This document shows positions 19,601-31,526 of a stretch of DNA of 64,000 nt, piece after piece. Below the pieces are notes generated by a model, which ran no database searches, was not told the origin of the DNA, and was given only the letters and a program-made list of their open reading frames with translations. This stretch comes from Saxidomus purpurata. Its lineage: Eukaryota; Mollusca; Bivalvia; Venerida; Veneridae. The stretch spans positions 28,583,865 through 28,647,864 of the forward strand of contig JAFMSR010000005.1 in the NCBI GenBank assembly GCA_022818135.1, given 5' to 3'. A program made the position numbers and the translations under genes. How positions within the stretch are numbered: position 1 is the first letter of the stretch; every line of letters begins with the position of its first letter.

Positions 19601-22600
19601 CTGTTTCAAAAAAAAAAAAATGTTATTTTTATATCAGATTTAATATCAACAAGTATCAGTTGTAACAAAATTTTATACAGTAAAACCTTCACTCGTCTGG
19701 TTCCTGGTTTTAACGGTAAAATGTTTTATCCAGTAAAGTCACTTCATTCTAGTAACATAAAAAATGTAACAGAAAAGCTGCTTTAAGTGGCAACCTGCAT
19801 TAACCAGCATGATCCTGTGGTCTCAAAGGGTACCCGGGGCTTCCTGACTTCCAAAAATCTGTCACCACTGTTAGCACAAAAAATTATTTTCAGGCAAATA
19901 ATTAGAATTTTCGCTGATAAACTAAATGAAATTAATGTAGCCAATTTCAAACTTCTTTTGGCACTCAACAGAATTTGGCGCATTTGACAACATTAGTGAG
20001 TGCAGGGCAAGCCTTAGGGACCGGATAAGACAGGTTCCACTGCATCCAATAACCATGACAGCCCACAAGGAATAATTACACGTACATTTAAATATGTTAT
20101 ACATTCTCTCTAAATAATTAAAACTTCAAAAATCATGTACTGCTCCAAAATGCATCATCTTAGTCAAGAAAATGGTGAAAAAATGCAAAATCACCAGAAT
20201 TTGGTCACAAAATGTCATTGTCCACAATAAGGTGTTTCACATCAAAAGACAGCAACATTGTTTTTACTAGAAAAAACTTACTTTACCTCTGTAAATTTAC
20301 TGTCCAAGTGCTATATCGGTTTAAAAGTAGTGAGAAATAAGAATGGCAGATATTGCAACCGTTACCTTAGTAACTGCAACACTGTCATGGTGGCAGATGC
20401 AATATTGAATCATGCTATGAAAATGTTTTGACAAAGTAGAGAAACTTTACCTGTAAGTTTTTTCAGTTGAAAGTTATTGATCTGGTTGACATCTTCTTTG
20501 TGTGTACACAACTGCGTTGCTAGGATACCCTGCCTCTGTATGTTGTTTTGTGCCGTAGCTCGTAACGTTGTGTAAACATAATCAGGACATCTGTAAAATA
20601 TTGTGCATGACAAAGTTTAATTAATAAGTAATAATATGAGCATTTCTTCTAATGACTTCCAGATCATGTATCCCCATCCCCATGAACTGTGGGTAAGACT
20701 TGGTTTGGATTTTTTGTCCTATCGAGTGGTTTACCTAAGCGTGTCTGTTTATTCATTTATAAAAAATTTTCAGTTGTGTATCTGCAGTCAAAGCCCTCTG
20801 GCTTGGATTACGTAGGATGCTTGGTAGGATGGTCTGGGTGAGGAGTAGATGGTTTATGAGTCACTACCCTGACATACAAAGTTGATTTAGTGCATTTTTT
20901 ATGCTAGACACTTCATGATTTCTAAATCACTTTTTATCAAATTTTCTTAGGGATGTATTCAGATGCAAGTCTTTTACTAACTTCACATACATTGCAGTAA
21001 AAACTAGAACTATCACTGAAGGTGATGAATACCCCCCCAACATCCCACTGACACAGTATTTAAAATTTATGTAGTATTTGATGCTTTAATTATTGGACCT
21101 GCACATCTGTGAAATATAATTAAATTTTGACCAGCGGGTTTGGAGATTAAAAGCACACAAGATTTTACTATCTCAAGCCCCTGTGACCTTTGATCTAGTG
21201 ACCCGAAACATGGACCATGCACAACTAGGCATTGTACTTATCACTTCTATGAAGTATCATTAAATTCTGACCAGGGGTTTTGAAGATTTAGCATCCACAA
21301 GATTTTACCATCTCGAGTCCCTGTGACCTTGACCTTTGACCTAGAGACCCGAAACATGGACCATGCACAACTAGGCATTGTACTTATCACTTGTGTGAAG
21401 TATCATCCAATTCTGACCAGGGGTTTTGGACATTTAGCGTCCACAAGATTTTACTATCCCAAGCCCCTGTGACCTTGACCTTTGACCTAGAGACCCGAAA
21501 CATGGACCATGCACAACTACGCATTGTACTTATCACTTGTGTGAAATATCATTAAATTCTGACCAGGGGTTTTGAAGATTTAGCGTCCACAAGATTTTAC
21601 CATCTCAAGCCTCTGTGAACTTGACCTTTGACCTAGAGACCCGAAACCTGGACCATGCACAACTAGGCATTGTACTTATCACTTCTGTGAAGTATCATCA
21701 AATTCTGACCAGGGGTTTTGGAGATTTAGCGTCCACAAGATTTTACCATCCCGAGCCCCTGTGACCTTGACCTTTGACCTAGAGACCCGAAAGCTGGACC
21801 ATGCACAACTAGGCATTGTACTTATCACTTCTGTGAAGTATCATCAAATTCTGACCAGGGGTTTTGGAGATTTACGCGCCCAAAGATTTTACCATCCCGA
21901 GCCCCTGTGACCTTGACCTTTGACCTAGAGACCCGAAACATGGACCATGCACAACTAAGCATTGTACTTATCACTTGTGTGAAGTATCATTAAATTCTGA
22001 CCAGGGGTATTTGAGATCTAGTGTCCACAAGATTCTGTCTACAGACGGACAGACAGACAAGCTGAATCCAGTATACCCCCCCAACACTTTGTGTTCGGGG
22101 GGTATAATAAACTTGATGTCAATAAAGAATTACAGGCAGACAACAGAATAGCTCAGAAAGAAACATGCAGTTCAACAACAGTGACAGTCTAAAACTAAAA
22201 CTGATGTTCTACAAATTGAAGTCTATCAAGATTGTACAATTCCTAAATGATTTATACTCTGTTGGTGGCATAAATAATTCCACCTTTACCATCAGTGCAG
22301 ATCATAATAAGCCTTCAACCTCAAATTCAGATCATGATCTGCACTGTTCTCTTTCTGTTTCAGGCAGTTAATTTCAAGAGAGCACTCCAAAAGGACTGTT
22401 CATACTGTAAAATGGTCAAATCCATTTTAAAATTAGAGGTTTTAAGTGGGAGATAAATATTAGCAGGACTAAAGGTTAAAACACAAATATCTAGTACCTT
22501 CCAAGTCTGATGTTTTGTAGAATATCGATGAATCTCGTGTCTGACTGACGTTTTACTTCTGTCAGCTCCATCGTAACCTGTATAACCTTGCTCCACGATT

Positions 22601-25600
22601 TTGACTGAAAAATAAAGAATAACCAGTAACAGAATAAACTTTAGGTAAGTTTGTTCTGGATTTCGCAGTCTTGAATAGGGTAATGTAAACACTGAACATA
22701 CTGGACTGAGATTTATTTGAACATAAATAAGCTTCAATAAACTGAGTGCACCAGTCTGCATCAAAACTTCCTTACTTCATACTTTTAAAATTTTGTAAAA
22801 GTATAGTAGGATTAATAGTTTTCATTGAGCACCCTTTAACCAATATATAGTACAATATTTGCTATATCACTGACAGACAGTTTATACAAGCACAAATAAA
22901 CATGTAGAAACACTCGAGATAAGCCTAGTGAAACAAGCAGGCACATAGCCAAGCAAAGCACACTAACCTAAAACTTACACTTGCCATCAATAGAAGCTGA
23001 CATACATGTACAATATGGCGGGGATTCAACAAAATGATGTTAAATCATTACAATATTGTGTTGAGAATGTATGCGTGCTACTACTGAATATAAGACTGCA
23101 ATACGGCAATGCTTTCACCAAAACCCTACATGTTCTTTTTCTCCTTAGAGTCAGAAGAAACAGACAATTAAAAATATGTATATAAAATTACAGTACTCTA
23201 GATAATTCTATGTTAATCAATTTTGATTTTAGGTCAAAGTACAATTAGTACCGGTCTATAAAGTAAAGCAGTAATTTAAGCTTCTTTATCCTAACCCTGT
23301 CCAATATCTACACTAAAGAAACTCGACAAAAGCATGACTCAATTTCATTCATTTTGTAAATACTATTTTCACCAACTAATGTCTACTTTTATCAAGTTAC
23401 CTGAAAACAGAATTTCCTCTTATCCTCTCCCTTGGTAACTGGAGGTAACTGTAGAAAGTCACCACAGATAATCAACTGTATACCACCGAATGGTTTGTCA
23501 GACTTTCTGATGACCCTGTAAAATAATCGTCACAGTCATGCTGAATTTTATCAACTAAGGTAAGTTTCGTTTAACATAACTGAATCAATTTGTTGTAGAC
23601 CCAAGTCTTTGTTACTTATATTTACTAATATTAATGACTGGGGTTCGAATCAGTACTTGCGACAAAAGAAGGAAATGTGGAGAGCCCGCTCAAATTCAAG
23701 TAATAGGATTCTAACCTGCTTCCTAATTTTATGATAATGTAACTAAAACTAAGCCTTTATACATGTACATGCACTTACATGTGTAAGTGTAATATTTACA
23801 TTTTTTTTTTCATTAGAGACCAAGGAGCACTTTAAATATCCATATGATATAGAACAAAATGAATTTACTGGGGTAATGAAAGGACAGTGTTCTACTTTTT
23901 CTAAAACAATTCTGACATATACCTTTCTTTTATAAATTTGACCCTTCCTCACCCAAAAGCATCGTCAGAAGGCGTTTCCAATTTTTTTTTGCAATATCAA
24001 TGCAAGAAGTAATGCTCTATATGCATAGCATGTACTTTCCATTGAGAATGAAGTGGTTACAAATGTTTTTCATACAAATAATGGTCAGTATCACCAGGTA
24101 AGACAACTTTCTTTGTAAAATAAGAGCATCAAGTAATTTTACATCCAAAGCGCTCCGGGGACTTTAAAATTTCATGTTGTTAAATGTCACCTATTTGAAA
24201 TGTCTTGTGAAACATACCTTGCAACTGTTTCCAATTTGTCAAAGAAATCTCCGTCTACCATAGAAATCTCATCAATGATCAAATGATGACATTTTCTCCA
24301 GTTTTGCGCCACCTGTTGTCTGCATGCCAGTTCTATACACTGCTCAATAGCAGCTTGGCCAGACCCAATACCTATGAAAAAGGTCATCTAAATATATACA
24401 ATTGTATAAAATCTGAAATAACCCCTGTACAACTTTTTACAATGTCCTTACATTGTATATTTAAAATCAATTTAAAAATCAACATGTTTGACCAATGTCA
24501 TGGCCAGAGTTGCGAATGATACAACAGAATGTAATTGATTAAATTACAATTACTTTGGTATATTGTGATTACAATTAGAAAGTAATCATAATTACTTTCT
24601 GATTACTATGATTACTCAAGAAAGTAGTACATGAAATAAAGTAAATGAATTATTTTGTTACATCTCAAATAAAATGTATATCCCACAATGAAACGTTTCA
24701 GTCTGAAATCAAGCTGCAGAACATCAAGAAAATGATACTTCCTTCAAGTTCGTCGTAGTCTTTGTGTTTCCTTATATAATGAGCTGCATAATTTACATTT
24801 GGCCTCACTGGGCCTTCAGTTCTAGTGGGTATTTCTAAAGAAAACTCAATGGTTCTCTTGACATATTACTGCACTTTGTACATGTATGTTTAAGGGTAAA
24901 ATCTTAATACTAGTCTGACTGGGTCACAAGGGAAGAAAACACATCACTTTTGCTCAGAAAGGAAATCAGTCTTAATTCTTTATTAATAACTTGGAACAAG
25001 ACGGACAATATTGTCATGGTTACAGTTTATTATGTTATTTTTTCCTTAGGGAGAGGAATTTCAATTGACAAAGTGTTTGTTTCAATCCCTTTCAGTGTTT
25101 ATATTGTTACAATATACCTGTATGCATGATTGTAGTGCACATACACTGACTAAATATGCTTAAACAAAGACGGACAATCTTATATCTCTTACAATTATAT
25201 CAACTATTTTGTACCCTAAGGCTTTAATGTAACCATATCAAATCTGCATGCCTGTTGTCGAAAGCATAAACAGGACAATATGTTACTTTACCAATAAGGT
25301 TATCTAGATCTCAAGTCAATGCTATTATAAATATAAAACAAATAAAGCAAAACTATTAAATTGGATCCTGTAACAGCAGTCAGATTTTTTCGCTTAAAAG
25401 CATGTGGTATTTTCAAGTTATCTAAACAGCATTAACGTGATTAAAGATACATCTGACAGCAAATTTTCACACCTATAAGTTAATTCAGTATGTATTTAAA
25501 AGATGTCTCAGAACATTTCTACCTTTTATATCAGAGGCCAGTATACAGCATCTTCCCACACTAAACTTTCTTTAAAATCATACAGCTTTCTTTGAACTGT

Positions 25601-28012
25601 GACTTTACGCCAGGATCTTAGTGTCCCCTACAGCTAATTTTCGCTTAAATTTTCCCCAAATTGAGGGACTAGGGAGCTTTTCCCAAACTTGGAAAAATGC
25701 CCTTCCTTGTATTTGCCTATAGCCATTTAGAGCTAGGTAGACTCAGCCAATGAAGTGGCCTCCCAAACACTGGCCTAACTTCAAAATTTGGCTTGTAACC
25801 ATGGCTTGTAACCATGGTAACGAATCCAGGGTGTTGTATCCACTTGTTTCGTAAAGACATTTTACATGTCTTTTATTTTTGCTATTTGTCATAGTTTAAG
25901 TACATGTAACATATTTAAATGTGTACATGTATATAACTCATTCATCTTTATGTAAAGTTATTAGTCCCCTAAGAACTGTATACACATACATGTATTCAAA
26001 TCAGTCACATCTAAAATGAAATACTGACTGTACAAGGTGATAAGACTGCATAGATATTATTTCGGTCGCATAATTAACCGAAATACTACCGAAATATTAT
26101 TTAACACTGAAAATATGTTTATCTTACCAGCAAACTGATGTAGAGTTGTTCCCCCTATGTGACATGCAGCAACGCCAGTACTAGCTGTGGCATATGTGTG
26201 CTGTGGTGGTAAAGCACCTAGAACATGCAAACATTCACAGTGTTAATGACATAAGAAAATATAAACTGCAGTATTTTGAAATAATTTCTAGTTTTATTAA
26301 AAAAACTGATTTTGGAGAGTGGGATGAATCATACAATGCATGTCAATATACAATGTAGTGTTTTTTCCATAGAAACTTAAAATTTCATTCAAATGTCAGG
26401 TGTAACAATGTTAAAAATATATAACTCAAAGAAAATGATTGAAAGGGCTGTTACCTCTATACCAGGTCCGGCTAGGTTTGGATCCACACTGCATTTGGTT
26501 TTATCCATCATGTCCAAAATGTGAATTGACAGTGTGGAACTCTTTCATTGGGGCTTTTTACCTAATACATTATGTACCTTAGTCTCAATCATTCCAAAAT
26601 CATGATCACAATCTGTTCATTATTCTTGTTCATTATCAGTATTGGTTAACCCCAAGAAAGGTATGTATGCATGGTATGTGTATACATGCATTTTTTATTC
26701 TAAACCATACATATAATGGATATAACTATTTGGCACAAACTGGGAATACACATTTTTCTGTGCTGTTCAAGATGCCCAAAGAGTTAATTATGAATTTGTT
26801 AAATTAGACTCAGATTACCAATGATTCTTCTTAGCAGGAAGGATTTTCCTGTCCCAGCACTGCCAGTGAAGAAAATACTCTGTCCACTTTTTACTGTTTC
26901 AAGCACTTTGGTCTGCTCCTTCGATAGCTTGACAGGATTTGTGACTGTCTCGGGTAAACGACTGTCTCGCAAACCTGCAACACAGAGAATATAAATAATC
27001 AATGACAGTCTTGCTAAATGTAACACAGTGAAAACAAATATTTAGAATTATGTTACAGTTACTGTACAGTATATGACTAAAGGACCAAAAACACAAACCT
27101 ATAATACAATGTACACATTGAATGATTCACATGTGTATATTGGTCCAAGCCTAAAACAAGAATGCTGAACAGTTAATCAAATTCCAGGGCTTGTATATTT
27201 TCTATGTATATATGCATAGCTTGAAGTACATAAAAAATGTATTTTCTTTAAAAATTGTAGTCAATTCATTTTTTTTAGCCAATTCAACTTTTTGTAGACA
27301 GTTTTTTAATTGGTTTACATGTCTTATGCCAGAACTAGCCTTGAAAATTATATAGCTTTAATTAGCATTAACATGATTATCAGATTAATAACAAAACTGA
27401 TCATATCATCATCGACTTAATGATTTAAATACCTATTGTGCCATTTCCTTCATTACAGATTAGTTTTCTTGCCATCTTACTCCCTGGAGGTTGCTGATTC
27501 TCCTTATCATCACTAGCACATCTTTTCCGTTTCCCTTTCGGTGTGTACAGATCAGACTGTTCCACTAATTTGGCTTTAACTTCATGAGCTTCCTTTAAGT
27601 CTCTCATTGTAAGCGGACTGATTTCATCAAAAGTTCTAGGCAGGTCTGACTTCCATTTCATTCTTTCACTCACAAATCCTTTCTTTTTCAAGCATTCTAA
27701 TTTAGTGGTCATTGTCTTGAGAAACATGATCAGTTTATCAGGTGCACAGTTTGACAACATTACTTGCGTGTGTACAGAAGCAAGTTTGATTGTTGCTTTA
27801 CCATCTTTGACAAACTTTTTGTGAACCAACACATCCCGTAATGTATACTTCATTTCACGCTTTCCTGGAAAGTTTACACACAATATAACATCTCGAAATT
27901 CATTCCTGCCAAGAGTAAAGGTCACATTCTTGTGTTGGATTTTTCTCAGGGTTTCACCTTTGGCTGTAAGCTCTTCCAAAGTGGCAGAACATGTTATTGT
28001 ATGTAGATCCAT
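16627..28012 (-). CDS. PIF1: PIF1 5'-3' DNA helicase, complete, ten coding exons
   Basis: PIF1 is a superfamily 1B ATP-dependent 5'-3' helicase of nucleus and mitochondria that unwinds G-quadruplexes, displaces telomerase and aids replication fork progress. Coding exons, high to low: 28012-27433, 26974-26819, 26217-26128, 24371-24218, 23515-23401, 22604-22498, 20590-20451, 19600-19406, 18397-18252, 16866-16627. All junctions are GT-AG and the phases chain to 640 residues, against 641 recalled for human PIF1. Motifs: Walker A GSAGTGKS at 231-238, Walker B DEISM from 309, GDFLQLPP from 345, SIHKSQGMTL across the exon 9-10 junction, and [11 protein letters not shown] near the C-terminus. The N-terminal 193 residues match the PIF1 N-terminal domain, with a basic KGKRKR stretch and a KEN motif at 170-172. 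The first in-frame exon begins GT-ATG right after a 3' splice site, so an upstream non-coding exon exists. Introns are full of repeats, but no exon is damaged. Confidence 0.95.
16867..18251 (-). other. PIF1: PIF1 last intron
   Basis: This 1.4-kb AT-rich phase-0 intron has no coding signal. It contains a short pogo-like MITE at 18044-18217, close to the 5' splice site. Confidence 0.8.
18044..18217. mobile_element. Short Tc1/pogo-type MITE in a PIF1 intron
   Basis: This 174-bp segment is flanked by TA on both sides (18042-18043, 18218-18219). The left end is CAGTCCAACCTAACTGAAC and the reverse complement of the right end is CAGTGCAACTTCTCAGGAG. These similar but diverged termini indicate an old copy. 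No coding capacity. Confidence 0.55.
19678..20042. mobile_element. Degenerate pogo/Tigger-type MITE in a PIF1 intron
   Basis: The left end reads CAGTAAAACCTTCACTCG and the reverse complement of the right end reads CAGTGGAACCTGTCTTATCC. Both resemble pogo/Tigger-type termini. A TA precedes the left end, but the right flank has decayed to CA. The 365-bp element is non-coding and starts about 78 bp upstream of the 3' splice site of the exon at 19600-19406. Confidence 0.55.
20591..22497 (-). other. PIF1: PIF1 intron carrying a 146-bp tandem array
   Basis: The intron between exons 22604-22498 and 20590-20451 is dominated by the tandem array at 21030-22104. Apart from that array it is AT-rich with no coding signal. 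Confidence 0.75.
21030..22104. repeat. 146-bp tandem array inside an element with inverted ends
   Basis: The landmark CTAGAGACCCGAAAC starts at 21341, 21487, 21633, 21779 and 21925, an exact 146-base period. A diverged copy lies at 21195 and a partial one after 22000, so there are about six units. Each unit contains TGACCTTGACCTTTGACCT. The array is bracketed by TACCCCCCCAACA at 21030-21042 and TGTTCGGGGGGTA at 22092-22104, which are inverted copies with one mismatch. The right end also forms its own hairpin, about 22073-22104. This looks like a non-autonomous transposon with an expanded internal satellite. Confidence 0.8.
24372..26127 (-). other. PIF1: PIF1 intron, no further feature
   Basis: This 1.76-kb phase-1 intron is AT-rich, with low-complexity TAATTACAATTACTTT-like sequence near 24530-24630 and a small tandem duplication of GGCTTGTAACCAT near 25793-25818. 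No gene or clear mobile element was seen. Confidence 0.6.
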
Positions 28013-28014
28013 AC

Positions 28015-29394
28015 CTGAAAATATGAAGGATTGCATAATGTATAGTTTAATTTTTAGGAAAACTTTAATCAAATGAGCAGAATTATGAAGTGACCAACAA
28101 AAATGTAAGAGACATTTATCACCAGTTGGTAATTAGACTATTATTAGTACCACAGTACATATTGGCCTGTCTCTGTATTGCAGATAGCCAATATACAGAC
28201 CAGTACAAATGTATTATCTTTGCAGCACTATAGTCTACTAGTCATAATCAATCTACATACCAAGATGGAGTGTCATATGCTCATGTTTTACTTTTAGATA
28301 TGCCCCGCCCTGACCCAACCCACACAGCTTGAGACCTGGGGCAATATTACCATATTAACATATATTTGTCCCAGTTGAGACCCAGGGGTCAGATGAAATT
28401 TCTAAAATGGTATGTACTGCCAGGCGGTCATAGCAACATTGTAGGAAAGTCTCAAGTTCTTGGTGCAAACACTGTTGTGAGGTGTTAATGGCAAGGAAAG
28501 ACAACCAGACGGGTTGCATGTAGTCTATAGATCACCACATGATCGTTGCCTAATCCAACTAATTTAAGGCAAGTCAAGATATTGTGTTATTTTTGTATGG
28601 TCAATATCTCTCCATGGATCAGCGAGATTCCGACCCAAAACAAAAATATCTCAGAATTTGCTTAAATACGTCACTCAATTATTTTGACTAGATCGTTGCC
28701 ATACTAGAGCAGTGGGTAATATGTAATAAATTATCAAAGTTAAAATAAGTTGAGTCTTCCTCGCATAATTAAAGAACCTTTATGTGTTGACAAATGGCAT
28801 AGCAATAAAATGTTAGATCAAAAACAGGTCCAAGATAAATATTCAAATTATGCCCTAACTGTTAAGTCTAAATCTGCAAATATAAAGCTAATAGTAATAC
28901 AGTAAGCAGACTACAAATAACACTTATTCTGTCAATATGTCTGGTAAATGGAAAATATTGACAAGGTCTAGCTGCACTTACTGGTACGATCAAAGGGGCA
29001 CATCACATAAGGTTTTGGGTGGTCTGGGGGTATTGATACCCCTATATATAGACACAGGGGTATCAATACCACCAGACCACCCAGGCATGACGGGAGACAT
29101 GCCGGGGTCTCATCCAAATATTAAGCTAACATAAGTGCTCTTTTGGACGGACTTTGATAAAATTCTCATCAAATCAAATCAAAACCAGACCACCCAAAAC
29201 CTTATGTGATGTGCCCCTTTGGGTACGATATTTTTGGGTACGAAATTCCGAAATGAAAGTTCAATGAAATTATTTTTAATTGACGCAAAACCATCCGGAA
29301 ATATGTTGCATTCAATTCAAACTTTATCATAATAAAGATAAAACACTGCTGTTAGTTTTCATCGGTCAAAATCAACGACTTATCGCTGTTTTAC
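28015..29394 (-). other. PIF1: PIF1 5' UTR intron (inferred)
   Basis: This runs from the 3' splice site at 28016-28015 (TTTTCAG on the minus strand) up to a candidate 5' splice site CAG|GTAAAA at 29394. It holds a hAT-type MITE at 28991-29221 and no coding exon. The donor position is inferred from consensus only. Confidence 0.45.
28991..29221. mobile_element. hAT-type MITE with 8-bp target duplication
   Basis: This 231-bp element has near-perfect terminal inverted repeats of about 37 bp (CAAAGGGGCACATCACATAA at the left, its complement at the right, ending 29221). It is flanked by a perfect 8-bp duplication GGTACGAT at 28983-28990 and 29222-29229. The left TIR is followed by a nested palindrome around GGGGTATTGATACCCC. 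No coding capacity. An 8-bp duplication is diagnostic of hAT-family mobilisation. Confidence 0.9.
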
Positions 29395-29530
29395 CTGCTG
29401 CCAATATTTTCTTGCCTAATTTCAAACAAGTGCGATTATGAGTACGAATCAATGCAATGCATAAGCCAATCACAGGGCCGGTTTCATTTCGATTTAACCA
29501 ATAGCATTTAGCGTAATAATGTAAACAATA
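29395..29530 (-). promoter_or_regulatory. PIF1: Candidate PIF1 promoter and non-coding first exon
   Basis: Two CCAAT boxes (plus-strand 29466-29470 and 29498-29502) lie just upstream of a possible first-exon donor at 29395|29394 (GCAGCAG|GTAAAA). The arrangement fits a CCAAT-dependent housekeeping promoter reading left into PIF1. The plus strand to the right could also drive TTC33, making it bidirectional. The start site is not visible from sequence, so this is inference. Confidence 0.4.
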
Positions 29531-29918
29531 TGGACGACAACCTACCTCAAATTTGATGGAAAATAGATTTAAATTTACAATAACAGGTTAAATTAGAACC
29601 AAACAAAGATATATATTTCTGCTAATGAAACTGGTATAAATTAAAGATGGCTGTACATTAGTAACTTCTTCATTCTTCCAAAAACTTGAGCAGGCCTCAC
29701 ATAAAATAAGTTTATCATTTAATTTCGCGATTTCCCCTTTCAATATCTTTGCCACTTTCATGGTTACATGCTTGTTTTCCCATTGTTTTGAATTTTAAAT
29801 CTTGTCAAAAGGTGTTCCCGTATCATACCTGTCTTGTGAGTGTTGAGTGACACTTTAATGTAAAGTTTTTCCGATCAGATGAAAATTTAGTCTCTCGGAC
29901 ACAAAACCCTGTTTTTAT

Positions 29919-30065
29919 CACAGTCACATGAAGTTAAAACCCCTAAAAGTCATTTTTATAAAACAACCTTGACCGACTATCAAGCATGTATTATATATGC
30001 TTGATAGTCAGTCTGGGGTGTTTTATAAAAATGACTTTTGTGGGTCCAAACTTCATATGACTGTG
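29919..30065. mobile_element. Palindromic foldback MITE, complete copy with 8-bp target duplication
   Basis: The element reads CACAGTCACATGAAGTT at the left and its inverted form ending GACTGTG at the right, with almost the whole 147 bp folding into one hairpin around a short AT core near 29990. It is flanked by a perfect 8-bp direct repeat GTTTTTAT (29911-29918, 30066-30073). The copy at 13729-13852 belongs to the same family. Confidence 0.85.
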
Positions 30066-30243
30066 GTTTTTATATGAGCATAACCAACCAGTAGCATTTT
30101 TAAAATATATGGCTACAGGAATACCGGTACTGTACTCTCATTCTCAACAATCAATTTCAAATCATTGCTGAGAGAAATTGAGTATTCCTGTAAATCATGT
30201 TACATGTGTTATTTGTAGAAATTACATTAGCATTGATTAGGAC

Positions 30244-30688
30244 TAGGGGTACGTCACGTTTACACATGTACATGGAAGCGTTTCGATTAGCAGCACTAAA
30301 CGTTTAGTAACTTGGGTATCCGTTTACACATAAAATAACACATACAACAGCTTAGTTGGTTAATAACATCCACCTTATTAATGAACCAAGCTACGTACTA
30401 TAACTTGTATAAGTCACATGATTGAAAATATATGTATTATATATGGTCGCTGAATTTGTATTCATGTATCGGGGCGATCTGGACGTCTACATAGCTAAAT
30501 GATTACGTATCTAAAACGGCAGACATTTTAAATAGGTATGTAACATTTGTTACTTCAAAGAATATTGTTTTGAACGCAGCATGTATGATGATTTACTGAA
30601 ACTGATGTAAACAACGTGTAAACGGATCCGTTTCGTTTAGTGATAGACGTGTACACGTTTACCAAATTCCCTAAACGTGACAGCCCTA
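30244..30688. mobile_element. hAT-type MITE, 445 bp
   Basis: It is flanked by a perfect 8-bp duplication ATTAGGAC (30236-30243, 30689-30696). The left end TAGGGGTACGTCACGTTTA and the reverse complement of the right end TAGGGCTGTCACGTTTA are matching hAT-type termini with a small indel. Subterminal inverted segments around GTAAACGG and GTTTAC add secondary structure. No ORF. Confidence 0.85.
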
Positions 30689-31526
30689 ATTAGGACTCAC
30701 AACTGCTTTTTATGATAATAAACACTCATACATCATGTAAATATAAGACTAAAACATATAGGAGAGATCGCTTTGACTTCACATGGCAATTTTTATAAGA
30801 TTGCTGGTGGGCAATAACAGTTGTGTTTACAATGCCTGTGTACCGGAAAAGAATTTTTGAATTTTTATAACTTTTTTGCTATCTGAAGGATTTTTAAAAT
30901 TCATAAAGCTATTAAATGCTCTTGATACTCATATTTTCATGTTAAAATATCTTTTGAAAACAATACTGTTTTTAATGACACTTGATTTTTAGTAACAACA
31001 TGTTGCTGCTATAACCATTTACGAAAACAGTGTAAGTTACGTGCTTGTGAATTTTTCATTTTGAATCTTAGCAAAAATTGAGAACAATGAATAAAGTTTA
31101 TATTTTATTTGCTTTCCAGGGATATAAAATATTTTGAAATATCTTTGTTTTAAAAAAATTACGGCCGTTAAAAAACTCTGCTTACAATACAAAAACATTA
31201 ACTACTGACAGCTGCCCACCGCATTGATCTTTTATCAGTAGAACATATTGTGTAATACAGGGTTTTCATCATCATCATCATCTTTGTTAATGGCTAACCA
31301 TCATAACTGACTATTACGGCCATGTGTGGGGGTTTAGAAAAAGTTAAAAGATTGCCAAATCTCCTAGGTCACTCAGTCCACCCAGAAGGTTTTTTGCAAT
31401 TTGATAAAAAAACACGATCTCTCCTATTCCTTTACATACAGAGGACAATGTATTTTATTTGTCAATTAAGCATATTTAATTGTGATATATTGGGACCCAG
31501 TATGACCACAACCTTTTCAATCAATC

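Noticed and set aside
22360..22764. Minus-strand frame of 134 codons in PIF1
   Set aside because: It overlaps the real exon 22604-22498 in the wrong frame. The correct frame gives SKSW...[11 protein letters not shown], which matches PIF1.
24525..24640. Palindrome-like TAATTACAATTACTTT stretch as a mobile element
   Set aside because: It reads as low-complexity AT sequence with no definable ends or target duplication.
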